In this document: piece by piece, positions 1-11,610 of the stretch
How the letters are laid out: every line of letters begins with the position of its first letter
Position numbering within the stretch: position 1 is the first letter of the stretch
DNA from: Ectobius pallidus
Taxonomy: Eukaryota > Arthropoda > Insecta > Blattodea > Ectobiidae
Length of the DNA: 64,000 bases
Reading direction: 5' to 3'
NCBI GenBank assembly: GCA_964059195.1
Contig: CAXKWD010000004.1
Location: forward strand, 117,879,938 to 117,943,937
Translations under genes and position numbers: made by a program
Notes under the pieces: model-generated
Told to the model about the DNA's origin: nothing
The model's input: only the letters and a program-made list of their open reading frames with translations
The model's database searches: none

Positions 1-239
1 GTGTATTTGCACTAGTAAATGATTTTCATTCGCGTAATATGTTACTTGCAGTTGTTCAGTTCGTAGTCAGAGATGAATTTCTCGTCTGCCGACTACTGTC
101 TACCAACTGACGATTGTCTGCTGTCGTCTGCAACTGCACATTGTGAATGGCGTCCATTGATCACCACACGTTATACTTCGACTACAAACTACCGTCTTCC
201 GACTAACAACTGCCGACTGCGCATTGTGGATAGAGCTTA
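1..239. repeat. Diverged direct duplication, low-complexity
   Basis: The stretch is built of variants of GCCGACTAC/TCCGACTAAC and holds two related blocks, one ending ACTGCACATTGTGAAT (about 131-146) and one ending ACTGCGCATTGTGGAT (about 216-231). This looks like a decayed tandem duplication of roughly 85 bp. It lies directly upstream of the transposase remnant and could belong to that element's terminal region; no matching right end was found. Confidence 0.4.
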
Positions 240-1525
240 AGGTCTAAGCACCAAGATGACCCTAAACATGCAATTCAGCAGCGTGTTTCGGATGCTACAG
301 GAATTTCATTCAGCAGCATTAAGAGAATTGTGAAAGACGTTGAGAAATGTGTTCAAGAGAGATCGAGATTTAGTACTCCTCACAAAAAAAGACCAAGAAA
401 AAAGTGAAAACATACTTAGATGATTTTGATAAGTGTGTAATTAGAAGGACGATGAATGGATTTCACAGAACAATTGAGGAAAGGCAAACTTTAAAAACAC
501 TATTACCTGCCCTAAAGAACAAAATTAATTTTTCTTGAGCTAAATAGGCTTCAAGGCAAGTGTTGAAAGATTTACAGTTCAGGTAGAGGAAAACAGTGAA
601 GATATTAATTGACAAAATGGACATCCGTAATTTTCGTCTGAAGTATTTACGATGTCTTACAACGTACAGGGAAGAAAGACGACCAATTATCTACATGGAC
701 GAGACCTACATTCATTCATCGCATACCAAAAAACACGCATGGAGTGAAAACAGTAACACGGGACTGTTAGCTCCGGTTTCGAAGGGACAACGGGCTATAA
801 TTGTGCATGCAGGTGGTGAAGACGGTTTGTGCCCAATGCACTTCTAATGTTTAAGTCAGGTACAAAATCAGGAGATACCACGGCGACATGAATTTTGTCA
901 ATTATCAAAAATGGTTTACGACTAAATTAATACCCAACCTTCCCCAAAACTCTGTTCTGGTAATCGATATTGCACCGTACCACAACGTAGAACTTGACCC
1001 CCGCTCCAAATTCCTTATGCAGGAAAGCAGTCATGATGGATTGGCTTACACTTCATGGTATTCCATTTCACTCGAAAGTGCTGAAACCAGAATTATATTC
1101 ACTGATTAAACTCAGAAAGCCCTCTTTCAAAACATTCAAAATTGACGCCCTTCTTTCTCAACATGGACATTCCCTTCTACGACTTCGACCTTTCCACCCC
1201 GACCGAAACCCCATAGAATTAATGTGGAAGTGAATCAAAGACCACGTGGAAAAGAAAAAATGTACATTTTACTTTGGACTCTGCAATGCAATTGGTAGAA
1301 GAGAAATGTCAGTCCATGACATCCGAAGACTGGATTTCAAGTTGCCGACACGTTCGAGACATTGAAGAAACGTACATTGCCCAAGAACCGGCCATTGATG
1401 CAGTAACAGAACAGCTGGTAATTCAAGTGGGAGATGACAAGTGACGCAGTTGACGACGATGGTGATGATGATGATGACGACGACGCCGACAGTACTATGT
1501 CTGGCGTTGAAGCTTTCTAGACCCA
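240..1525 (+). pseudogene. IS630/Tc1-mariner-type transposase pseudogene (DD82E-like)
   Basis: Decayed coding sequence of a DDE transposase, which would cut and rejoin transposon ends in the nucleus. The N-terminal part (about 247-536, two frames) has a helix-turn-helix-like segment (GISFSSIKRIVKDVE) and a basic linker, broken by a stop near 405. The catalytic part follows: DETY with the first Asp at 698-700, IDIAPYHN with the second Asp at 966-968 (the family normally has IDNAPYHN), and NPIELMW with Glu at 1216-1218. Between the second Asp and the Glu lie 247 bases, that is 82 codons plus one extra base; the extra base is in a C run near 1000. The C-terminal tail (about 1438-1525) is strongly acidic (Asp-rich) and ends at TAG. 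An 82-residue spacing is far above the 34-39 of classic Tc1/mariner and fits the group described as DD82E (Sailor), from memory. Several stops and frameshifts make it non-functional. Terminal inverted repeats were not identified. Confidence 0.8.
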
Positions 1526-1930
1526 ACAGTGATATTCTGTGAGTTACATACCATTACTTAAATAATATTTCATAACTAAAAAAAATACTTTATCCACTTT
1601 ATTTTTGTTTTCAATAGTTACGGGCTATTATGAACCGCATAGTTTAGAATGAATAGTACGGTATATGCATTCTCTTCTGCTCCTACTCCATTGCTACCGG
1701 CGGGCGATAAGCTATCTGCGCGAGTTTGGTTCAGGTCCTAGCGTCCCAGTTGTACTAAATTCTAATTGCCAGCTGTGGTCTAGTAGTTTAGAAAACTATA
1801 GTAACCGCCCGATGGATTTTATTGGACTAAGAACAGGATGATTTTATTGCATGAGTGGCTATTACCAAAAACAAAATAACTGAGGTGTAAAAGTTGTCGC
1901 AGCAAATATCTGGAACTAAGACTGGAAAGA
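1526..1930. other. Non-coding, no recognised content
   Basis: AT-rich up to 1660, then mixed composition. A tRNA A-box-like string (GTGGTCTAGTAGTTTAG) occurs near 1777, but no B box follows at the usual distance, so no SINE is called. No open frame of interest. Confidence 0.4.
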
Positions 1931-2216
1931 AGTAAAGTGTTCCCTTTTACAGGCCACGGAGGCCCAGAGGGTTCCAGGAGGTTGAGGCTCCCAGATTTTT
2001 AGACATCGGCACATGAAGGTGGTAAGGTTGTCAGCCTTACGCACCGGCCGCCTTTACCCCCAGGATTGCTCCTGCCTCCTGGTACTCATTTCTGTTAGAG
2101 GCTGAGTCGGCCCCAGGGCCATAGTGCCACCAGAAGGATTAGGCCAATTGAAAAACTCCAACGACCTCATCGAGGATCGAACCCGCGACCTTCTGGTTTG
2201 TAGCGCAGCGCCTCAA
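1931..2216 (-). repeat. tRNA-derived SINE, minus strand
   Basis: Read on the minus strand, the tRNA-like head starts near 2216 (TTGAGGCGCTGCGCTACAAA) and has a near-perfect RNA polymerase III B box (GGGTTCGATCC, about 2174-2184). A non-tRNA body rich in GGCC/CCTGG follows toward 1931. It is GC-richer than its surroundings, as expected for a recent insertion into AT-rich DNA. SINEs carry internal Pol III promoters and depend on a LINE for mobility. Flanking target duplications were not resolved. Confidence 0.65.
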
Positions 2217-2618
2217 ATACAAAAATATCACAACAGTGGTCAACAATTTAAATTTCCTGCTCTGCACAAATTAGAAAAGTTCGTATGTTGTTAAAAAATA
2301 TCAGCCTCTGTTTGTAACTTAACCATCTTTCTTGAATAAATAATAACGATGATAACAATAATAATAATAACCATGATGCATGAACGTGAATAGCCTAGCA
2401 GGCACGGCTACATGTTGAAGCGGAGGCTCGGATTCTATTCCTTAGTCTCCCCTGTCATGAGCATGGTCGATATTTCCCCTCCAGGCTTTGTAGCAGTGTT
2501 CTTTCTGTCTTTGATATTCAATGCAAATTACTAACGAGTCCCTGCTGTGTGGCAAATTTCTGTCCTCATTTCAACGATAGTGACAACTACTGTAAAAGAG
2601 CTGCGACAAATCGTTTTT
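2217..2618. other. Non-coding, short ATA run and a weak B-box-like site
   Basis: A short imperfect ATA/GATA run lies at about 2336-2372. Downstream, GGCTCGGATTCTATTCC (about 2424-2440) resembles a decayed Pol III B box, so a degraded SINE head is possible at 2385-2480, but support is thin. Confidence 0.3.
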
Positions 2619-3460
2619 AGGTAGATTTTCGAAGAAAAATCTACCTATTGCAATGGATACCACTTTATGATTTTTGAAAAATTCTTTCATATCTTTACGT
2701 TTCATGCTCCCCTAAGTACGAAACCACCGCCCGTTCAAAAAAAAATTTTGTGATATTTATATATATTTATATATATATATATATTTATATATATCTTTAC
2801 ACGATAGCGGCCGTAATTTTGAAGATATTTGAACCAAATTTTATTATGTTATTTCTAGGCCCAATAGTTCGGACAAGTTCGTTAATGGGCAAAATTGGCC
2901 CAAGGGGGTGGTCGGGGGAGGGGGTTGAAATTTTAAAACATTTATATCTCGGCCCCTATGAAGTATAGAGGAAAACTTTGTTTGAATAAATTAGAGTACT
3001 CCCTATGGAGTTCACAGTGACACCAAAGATTCGGGGGTTCGAGTGAGGGTGGGGGTGGGGGTGGGTTTGGGGGATGAAAATTCGAAACTTTTGAAACCAC
3101 GTCTTGTGGGGTATCGTTGAAAAGCTCTTAATGAGTACTCTACAAATCAATAAATAGTTTCTTGATAGCTCTCATATGACGCGAGATTTTAATGTTTGAA
3201 AATAATAACACTTAAAAGAATTATTATAATATCATAATTTTGTCTTGTTTAGCGGCTTTGCTAATTTTATTCATTGCTGATCTTGCGTACGGCCTCCCAG
3301 AATATTATATCCTATTCTTGTTGTCAAAACAAATGATTGTAGGCTCTTCCTCTTTACCGAATTCAGTTCTTATTACTGCAGGTTTACCATGCCAAGGCTA
3401 AAGAAAAAGAGTGCTATGCAGCGACAATAAATTAAACCAAAAGCACTTCGAAATCTACCT
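2619..3460. mobile_element. Inverted-repeat-bounded segment, possible MITE-like element
   Basis: The segment starts with AGGTAGATTTTCGAAG (2619-2634) and ends with CTTCGAAATCTACCT (3446-3460), an inverted pair differing by one base insertion. The left end also folds on itself: AGGTAGATTT at 2619 pairs with AAATCTACCT ending at 2646. The interior holds a TA-rich microsatellite (about 2755-2795) and two G-rich tracts (2904-2924, 3047-3073). No transposase fragment and no target-site duplication were identified, so class is unknown; the inverted ends could mark a fold-back or non-autonomous DNA element. Confidence 0.4.
2752..2796. repeat. (TA)n/(TATT)n microsatellite
   Basis: A TATATTTATATATATATAT-type tract, roughly 45 bp, inside the inverted-repeat-bounded segment. 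Confidence 0.8.
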
Positions 3461-4336
3461 CCGCCTGTAGGCCTGCCTAAAGGGTTTTTTTTTAATTATA
3501 ATAATTATTTCGGTGCCCGGAATTATTTATAATATAATATAATTATGCATGTCTAAACGTAAGTTTGCAATTTATTTGATGTTGTGTTAATATTCTTGCT
3601 GTAATATGTCCTTATTCATTTCCAATTAACTATTTTTTCCTTTCCCTCTTTATTTTCAACAGTTTTCCCTTCTCTTCTCTACTTCCACCTTTCTCTGTCT
3701 TTTTTTTTATCTTTCTTTACTTTCCTCGATCTTTTTAATTTTTTACATGCCTCAGAATGAATGAATGAAATGTATTGGATAGTAAAAAAAAAGTCTACAA
3801 TGTATTTACACAAGATTGTTTGCACGAGTCATTAGTCTGTCCGACTAACTATGCACAAGTTGAAACATAAACAGACAAAACTAACCAACCCAAACAAAAA
3901 GCTTTAAAACACACTTATAAAACCAACACATACCAATAAAACCCAAAATCCCACAAACAGAATTATCTAACAAGAGCGGCTGTCAGTTACGTGACAGAAG
4001 ATTAAGAGTCTGTCCCTGTTTTATTTATATTACATTACACAATGATTATGCATATTTTATATGAATACTGAAAGATAGCTGGAATAAAAAATCTGTATAA
4101 TTAATTAATTAATTAAATGAGGGAAATTTGTTTTGGCATTATTTTGGATTTTAATTATTTTTTGGCATTTTAGGTCATTTTCGGCTTTTTATAGCTCTAC
4201 TGCTTTTTCAATACGCAACAGATGTTTCTTTGGGGGCTGAGGAGCTTTCCCATATACAAATAATTGCTTTCAGACAGTAGAAAATAGTTTTCATTTAAGA
4301 ATCTTCGACAAACTTCTCTCAGTTTTACTTCCCACA
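3461..4336. other. AT-rich non-coding, nothing recognised
   Basis: Contains T-rich runs, a short AATGAATGAATG stretch near 3757 and TTAATTAATTAATTAA near 4100. No open frame, RNA gene or repeat end was recognised. Confidence 0.4.
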
Positions 4337-4676
4337 TTGTAGGGACGTCGCAGCCCAAGCCACCCGGGCCTTACAGGACCGCGACCAGCATACCTTTTTT
4401 GACCAGACAAGGACACGGAGGGCCTCCCCGGATGAGTGATTCCGGGTCCTCCTCCGAGACATAGAACGAGACATATCAGTCACACATACTCATTCCTAAC
4501 TAGATGTATATGGGATGAAGGTGACAGTGACAGTCAGATGATATCCGGGGATCACGAGGGCTTAAGTTAGGAAAAATCCCGGAGAATCCCCTCCTAGGAA
4601 ACGTTTCCCAACCGCGAATCGAACTCGGGCCCTTCGTGAGGAGAGCGATTGCATTCCCCACATCGCAGTGGTAATC
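4337..4676 (-). repeat. tRNA-derived SINE, minus strand (second family)
   Basis: On the minus strand a tRNA-like head (CCACTGCGATGTGGGGAATGC, about 4676 downward) contains the B box GAGTTCGATTCGCGG (about 4614-4628). The body runs toward 4337 and is GC-rich, with CCCGGG and CCTCCTCCG blocks. The body differs from the SINE at 1931-2216, so it is a separate family. No target duplication resolved. Confidence 0.6.
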
Positions 4677-5484
4677 TGGGATATATTTGCTAGGGGAAAT
4701 TTGAAGGACATGTCTATTGTGTAATCATATTTCTTTCACAAAGGGTGTCCAAATATTTACTTACTTCGCTAGTAACAAAATAATAGTGCCTTATATTGTA
4801 AATTTTAATATAATATACTGTCGTAGACAACTCATTAATTCTAAAAACGATTTTGGGTAATAATTGATCGTTTATTGTGATGTTTTAAAATTTGTGTCAT
4901 ATTTACCTTTTTAGGTCATAAATACATTTTATATTTTGTACTTCATAGCTTGGGTGCTTTATGTCACCGACTCTGTACGTTACTGACATTATGAACCATT
5001 TACAACAAACGTATAAATTAAGTGTATTATTAACAAACAATAACAAAACTTCTCCAGACTAGGGGTTGCCTGAATAGACAAAGTATACTGCACAATTGGC
5101 TTATATGAAATTGTTCTACAATTTTTTTAGGTATACTAATTCAAATTCTAATAAAGTACGAAGTGTGTCCACAACAACAAAATAACAGTAAAAACTGAAA
5201 ACTCGCTCCTAGCCACTAGGCTAGTAGAAAAGTTATACTTTATCTTTGGCCCAACCTAATCAATTCATCACGATATCTGTGTCACTTCAAATTACTCGAA
5301 CTTCCAAATTGACACGTTTTGACTGAAGAAGACTGACATCACCTAAGCCTCAAAGTAAGCCTATAGGTTAGTTTTTTGAAACAATTTGTTTTTAAAATGT
5401 TTGTGCTAAATGCAAACTGAACAATTTACATCTTATTATATGTATAATATAGGGTTGTTATATTTTAAAGAGCAACAAAGAAGA
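4677..5484. other. AT-rich non-coding, nothing recognised
   Basis: No coding signal, no clear inverted or tandem repeat. Confidence 0.4.
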
Positions 5485-5700
5485 CACACCGATTCAGGCG
5501 GTCGATGCATTAACTTCAAAGAACCACATCTGAGAGGTCACGGGTTTGAATTCGGGTTCGAGGTAAGAGAATTTTCGGGGTTTATGTCACAAGAAGAGGG
5601 AATGTCAGATTGGAATTCGTTTAACATCTAATCCGTGCGTTCTCTCTCCGTTATCTATACATATCTTAGGAGGAGGCCTTGCATTATGCTGATCGCACGT
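5485..5700 (+). repeat. tRNA-derived SINE, plus strand, degraded
   Basis: The head begins near GATTCAGGCGGTCGATGCATT and has a B-box-like GGGTTTGAATTCGGG at about 5539-5553; a body with a GGAGGAGGCC block follows to about 5700. A short reading frame across it (5410-5631) has no recognisable domain and is judged incidental. Confidence 0.45.
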
Positions 5701-6959
5701 AAGAGGACTTTCAATATTTTCTTTAAATATATGTGATAAACAGATATGATTATTTCCATGGGTCACACTCGTGTTAAACATCGAAAGGAGAGTTAAAACA
5801 GAGGAAGAAAACTTGTACTAGCCACGAATCGCTCTCCTGCAAATTGATCTCTGACAGTAATGGTGTTGTAAGAAAAATAAAGCTTAATTTTTCCAAATTC
5901 TAAACATCTGCCCTGACTGAAATTTGAGCGCTGTAAAGGAGGACATGTACAAGAAAAACCAGGCGTATGGCAACCCTAGTATAAAAACTATAAACGTTTT
6001 TTTCAGATTGACATTTTCATTTTTCAATTCTTTTGGAACACAAATTGCCTTTTAACCATATTAATGAAATTTCGCTGATATAATTCGAATGGGAAGTAAA
6101 TGGGAAATTGTTTTCAACACGTTAAAATTGGTCATATACTCAGGCAGGGTTAAGGGCTGCAGGCCTATTGATAATTTATCATATACTTAAGCCTTTATTG
6201 CGTGCTATGGGTAAATATTATTATTGACATAGGACTATAACTAGTGTTATATTTTGGTACACGATTTGAAACGTGCAATAGGCTATGCTGATTCGGGTTG
6301 AGGGGTTCCGCTTTTTCACAGTTCTCATATAACAAGGCAAAATCCACCCTAACGGTATGTTATTGGGTGTTAATTTATGCCCTATTTGATAGGTATTTGG
6401 TCCTCAAAGTTGTGATGGGGAACTTACCGCGAGGAACGCTTTGGTACAATGAATTCAACACATACCTGAAAAGAGAATAAAAAATTTAGTTTTTTTTAAG
6501 TCACAAAGTAAATATCTTTCTAACAAAACCTGCCTGAATTTAGAAGAAAGATTATAGTTATTATAGGTACAGCGTACACTGTCTTATTTCACATAAAATA
6601 TACTGTTCCCATTTTGGCGAAATAAAATTTAAAATAAATCAAGACACGAAAAATAAGATAGCGGCTTATAAATTATATGAAAATATTTACACAAAGAATA
6701 TGGTTGATACAATACAGCTTTATTTATTTATTATTTAGAACTGACACTGCTCAGACAAATGCTCAGTAGCCTGGACAAGTCTGTTATTGAAATATTATTT
6801 AATGGGGACACTTAATACGACAGTCTTCAAGGGAGTCACATTTTCAAAAGAAATATGTAATGTTGAAAATATATTCACCTGAGTATTGGGCATAATGCAC
6901 TTAGCTGACGATGTCGATAACACAGGGTGTTAATATGACTGTTAACACAAATTAAACTA
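5701..6959. other. AT-rich non-coding, nothing recognised
   Basis: Short frames only. No tRNA-like boxes or repeat ends seen. TATTTATTTATTATTT occurs near 6721. Confidence 0.4.
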
Positions 6960-6974
6960 AATTAAACTATCTGA

Positions 6975-7430
6975 GCAGGGTAGGTCTAAAAATGACTGTA
7001 CCATACTTAAATGTAATGGGAAGAAAAGTATTGACCAGCTTTCTGGGGATGAGACACGAAGCATGGCGACGTTTTTCTCGTACTCTTATTACCATTTCGT
7101 ATGTTGAATATATTAGTGTTCTCGGTGTTCTCAACAGTTGTAACGATTTTGTGAAAATTTTTGCGTTAACAGCTAATTAGATATTCTCTGAATGGTAGTT
7201 ATAGGCCAGCCTTTAGGCATGTATGTGTTGTGAACAATATGGCTTTGCATTAGACTGAGATAATGGAATATGCAATCCAGCAACGAAGAATGAAACGCGA
7301 GAACATCGTATTGGCTGTACTCAGATATGGACTATATAGCCTATTATTAAGTTATCACTGGAGCTAAAGCATTTAAAAGGAGAGCTTTGGCATCTTTTAG
7401 AAGGTTCTATTATCTTAAGTCGCTATGCAT
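6975..7430 (+). repeat. Degraded copy of a ~0.65 kb interspersed repeat
   Basis: The segment around 7040-7110 (CTGGGGATGAGACACGAAGC, then GGCGACG...TTTCTCGTACTC) resembles the middle of the repeats at 14826-15512 and 19564-20190 (CTGGGGATGTGATACGAAG, TTGGCGACAACTTTCTC). Downstream the AATATGGCTTTGCATTAGACTGA block (about 7238-7260) matches AATAAAGCTTTGCATCAGGTTGA of the 14.8 kb copy. It is the most diverged of three copies. Confidence 0.45.
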
Positions 7431-10400
7431 AACAGACATGAGACTTGTAATATTGGCTATGTCCTATTTTTGTATCTTTATAGCCACAGTTTCCGTTGCG
7501 GTTCCGTTGAAACTAAGTTGTAGGGAGTTTATGGTTAACAAAAGTATATAAGAAATTAAGAATTTCATTCATGTAGCAGTATAAACAAAGAACAGTTCAA
7601 TGTAACAAACTTAAATTTGGAAAAATTACGGCAGATTGTATTTGGCTTAAAGATACTGTATAAGATTTCTTATTTTAGGAAAATAATAAATATAAAATTT
7701 AAAAAAATAGTGTTAGAAATGTTGTATTGGAAATTTTTCCTTGCAATTTAACGGTATTTACATTGTTGTCTTCTTTTATAGCTCTAGAACTCAGTATGAC
7801 TGAAAGAAGGAAGTACAGAAAGGTACAAAAATAAAATAAACAAATTAATTAAATAGAGATCACGAGTCGACACATACATGCCTAATAGCTGGTTTATAAC
7901 TACCATACAGAATATCTAATTAGCTGGTAACGTACAGAAGTAGAATTTTGGTCAAATGAAGTTAACATTCCACACTCGCATATCACAAATCCACATGTAC
8001 ATCTGGGCAATGTACTGAGAAGAAAAAGATTTCGACCTGATGTACTTATTTGCATGCTCAGAAATGCATTTTATTATATGACAGGGTTTCTTATTATGAA
8101 CCACTATGTTCTGAAAAAATATCCCATTATTTCCATGGTCGGCAGTAGGTGGTCTGTATCGTGCACGTTTGTAAATGAATATATTAGTAATGTCTTAGCA
8201 GGATCGTAAATTACTTATAGTGCTCTTAAATTTTATGAGACCACTTGTTTATAACTTTCAAGATATGTAGAGCTTCTGCATGTAATTAAAGAACCCTTTT
8301 AGGGGGAAAGAAATATATCGTAACATTTGACTTTCATAGCTCTAACGACTAGTCACGAATACTTTCCAACTTTCACTATCGGGTTACCGGTATATGCTTT
8401 GTTCAGAAGTAAAATCTGTTACATAGAAAAGGGAATTACCTCAGGTACATATATCGAATAGTCTGGATTTTTATCTACACATTCGCAAGTTGAATAATTA
8501 AAGCAAAAATAAAGTTAACAAACACGAAATAAACCCAAATTACCTATATGATGGCTCACTTCAGTGGCTGAAAGTATAATACATCAATTCTGCCTGAAAC
8601 TTTACAGATAATCAAAATTTTCCACAAAAATACTCTATTTTTATTTAATACGTTGATAGCTAAAAAAAATATGCTGTGAAATTAATAAAAAGCAAGAATA
8701 GGTCATACAAAACAATAATCAATAAATATTACTTTTTGCAAGGTAGTTAATGAGTCGATTGATCAAAGTTTGAGTGTGATGCATGGATGGTCTTATAAAA
8801 ATGGCAGTTGTCTGATAAAAAGTTATAAAAACATAAAAGTGATGAGAAAAACAGTGTGACAACATTATTGCAGCGATTGGTTGAAATTCCACATAGTGCT
8901 TTGGTCGAGCTAAATAGTCTTCGAAATACAGTGTTGTTGATTTTACGCTTCGGGGTTCTAGAGCAGAAAGTAGTTAACACTATTGCCGACACTATGTTTG
9001 GGATTATTTTTTGACCGTAAGCCTATCGGAGAATTAAAAATAATCCCCATAGCTTATACAAAGTTTCACTTCCTGTGGGGTTAGTTTTTATTTCTTTACT
9101 ATTACTAATAAATAATAAAAGGTAACATTTACACATTATATAGCAGGCACTAATGGATGAAAATTTTGTTTAAGCCCTGAAGCTAAATCCGTACGCCTAT
9201 TAACTTTTCTATCCATATAATATGATTACGTGGTATATACACACAGTGTTTCGTGAACATTCACTACACAAGGAGACAAGATAGACTACAATAAATATTA
9301 GGAATGATTATAATATTCTATATCCGTCCGAAGTAGGTTATTATAAACATGTATATTAAATTGAAGTAAGTAATGTTATTCGAAATGCTGCATTTATTTA
9401 AGATTAGAATAAAAATGAATGACCTAATGCTGCCTGCTTTTATTGAACCTATGCAGAATTAAATTGAATATTTTTTTTTCGTAGGCCTGAGCTGTTTTTT
9501 TTATCCTACCGCACCGCGATGTGCTTGTATTTCAAAGAACTAACAACCTTTTTTAAAAGTACAGTTGTTTTGTTTGGATTGTTGTAAAATTCCATACTAT
9601 CTCGTTAATTGTTTGCCCTTGGGTAATGCTGTGAGCTTGGCAATTTTAGAACAGCTGTTCTGTGAGTACCATGAAACGATTTTACCCTTTATTGTTGAAG
9701 TTTTTAAAGTGGCGACATGAACTGGTAATTAACTGTACTATGCCTCTCGTCACACTTATTTGGTCTTCTTTGAAGGAATAAACGTTTCTCAAATATGTTA
9801 TTTCCTCGTAAGGAATCTTTGTTTCAATCGTCCATAAGGGTGTTTTAGGCGGAAGAACCGGAAATACATTTTGTATTCTAATGAGAAAATCGAAAAACAT
9901 GTCTGTTTGCCTGAATGGTTTTTTTTCGGTAGGCTCTGAAGTTATGTTATAACATAATAATTGAAGACCCTATTTCCAAAGTAACTTTTCTCCGTGATGA
10001 TAAAATGTACTCAAAAGAGGAATTTAAGGTAACTCGTAATGTTAAGCTATAAACTTAATTTTGGAAGTCCGTTTTTTATTAATTGAAAATTTAGAGATGA
10101 CGTAAACTACAACTCACGTGACTAGGATCTAAGCTATTTTGGCATTAAAACCTACCGTACCGGTATACATTTTCACTCTCTTGTAGTAAGCTGTGTGTCA
10201 CGATGTGGCACATGATCCCAATTCTACTAATCTCATTGGTTCTGTATTTGCTGAAACGGACATTCAAGCTTAAAAAATTTGAAAATAACATCAACATTCG
10301 ATGGCCCTTCAATATGTGATTAACATCATTTTGAAAATAAGTTGTTCATTATACAGAATGTTCAATGAAGGTATTTGTAATGCATTTATCATAAGTAATT

Positions 10401-10560
10401 AACGAGAGGTCCGGAATTTATGTTAAAAGAATCCGGAACTTGAGTTGCATTCGTGACTATATAGCGAATACTCATAGATTTTAGACTATAATGGTAACTA
10501 TGATCGTCGTAAGAAAATTAATCGTTTCATAACTATAATAACTTGTTCGTTGCATAATGT
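7431..10560. other. AT-rich non-coding, nothing recognised
   Basis: About 3.1 kb with only short frames (for example 8747-8992 and 9682-9900 on the minus strand) that show no domain, no repeat match and no splice context I can trust. It may be old intergenic or intronic DNA. Confidence 0.4.
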
Positions 10561-11250
10561 ACTATTGGCGTTTTCGGTCGCCTCAGTGGTAGCAGAGATT
10601 AGGTACTGTTCCTAGTCCGCTCTATCATGACGTCATTCATCGCCAGAAGATAGAAAAAGATACCTCCTTCAGAATTTACTACTTATAAAGAATACCTGAC
10701 GGTTAAACGCATCATCTAAGATTGTGCTCAATATACCGACAACGACAACAGTTCCGACTCCAAATATGAACTCCAAATAAATAAAACAAAACAAAGCTAC
10801 CGGTAGCCATGTCAACCTGACAACGAATAATACACGTTGTTTTTAGCATAATTATTATGAAATAAGAAGGTCGCATAATGTGCTCAAGTTGATAATCTAG
10901 CGTACCGGACGACAATCTTCGGGATAGTAAACGCAAATCCGGTACTGTACCGTCCAAACCGGTATGTAGCTATGTCTTTTCTGTGCGGTATATCGCGTTT
11001 AATACCAGCGCTTATACGTATCGAACTGAAAAATTTCTCTTAATAAGTCAATCAAATGAGGTAAGGGTTACAGAAACGCATTTAAGTAAATGCTACTTAG
11101 AATATATCCAATAAATTATGTCGGGATAGAACGAGTTATTAAACTTTGTAATGTTACTTTATAACCAAGCAATTACTATAAAATATCTGTGAAAAGAACA
11201 GAGCTTATATTTGAGTTGCCATATGCAAGTTGTAAAAATAAATAAATAAA
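10561..11250. other. Non-coding with an isolated A-box-like site
   Basis: GTCGCCTCAGTGGTAGCAGAG at about 10578-10598 resembles the 5' part of a tRNA-derived SINE (A box), but no B box follows. The rest is AT-rich with CCGGTA repeats (10800, 10900, 10960) and shows nothing else. Confidence 0.3.
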
Positions 11251-11509
11251 TGAATGTATTGCGGTCTCTCCGCGCGTGATCTGATATCTACAGCATGTCA
11301 CTGTCATTGCACCTGCAGGTCAGCATGTATGTGACCCCTCATACACACGTGCCGGAGAGTTTGCCACGTATCCTGGCTGAACCATACACACCTACCCGTT
11401 TAAATAATGCAGCTTCACTTGAGCAGTAGGCACGCCACTGCCTGTCTAAAGTAAGGATAGTAGCAAGTAAATTTCAATTTTATCACAAATATATGAGGTC
11501 AAGACGATC
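11251..11509. other. GC-richer unassigned segment
   Basis: The stretch 11255-11450 is clearly richer in G+C than its flanks (GGTCTCTCCGCGCGTG, CACCTGCAGGTCAGC, CACGTGCCGGAGAG). It has no open frame of note and no recognised repeat. It could be part of an element body or a regulatory region; nothing in it decides. Confidence 0.3.
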
Positions 11510-11610
11510 TGATAGATAAGATGGTGGCTTTCTTTATTAGAGGTCTGAGGTTCTAATCTCTGTATAAAATATGATTACCGAGCTTGGAGTTAGACTCCGG
11601 CAACTATTTT
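11510..11610 (+). repeat. Possible SINE head, degraded
   Basis: A B-box-like GAGGTTCTAATCTC (about 11547-11560) sits some 40 bases after a possible A-box region. The body is not recognisable. Confidence 0.3.

Noticed and set aside
8747..8992. Minus-strand 81-codon frame
   Set aside because: No domain, no start context, within AT-rich DNA where frames of this length occur by chance.
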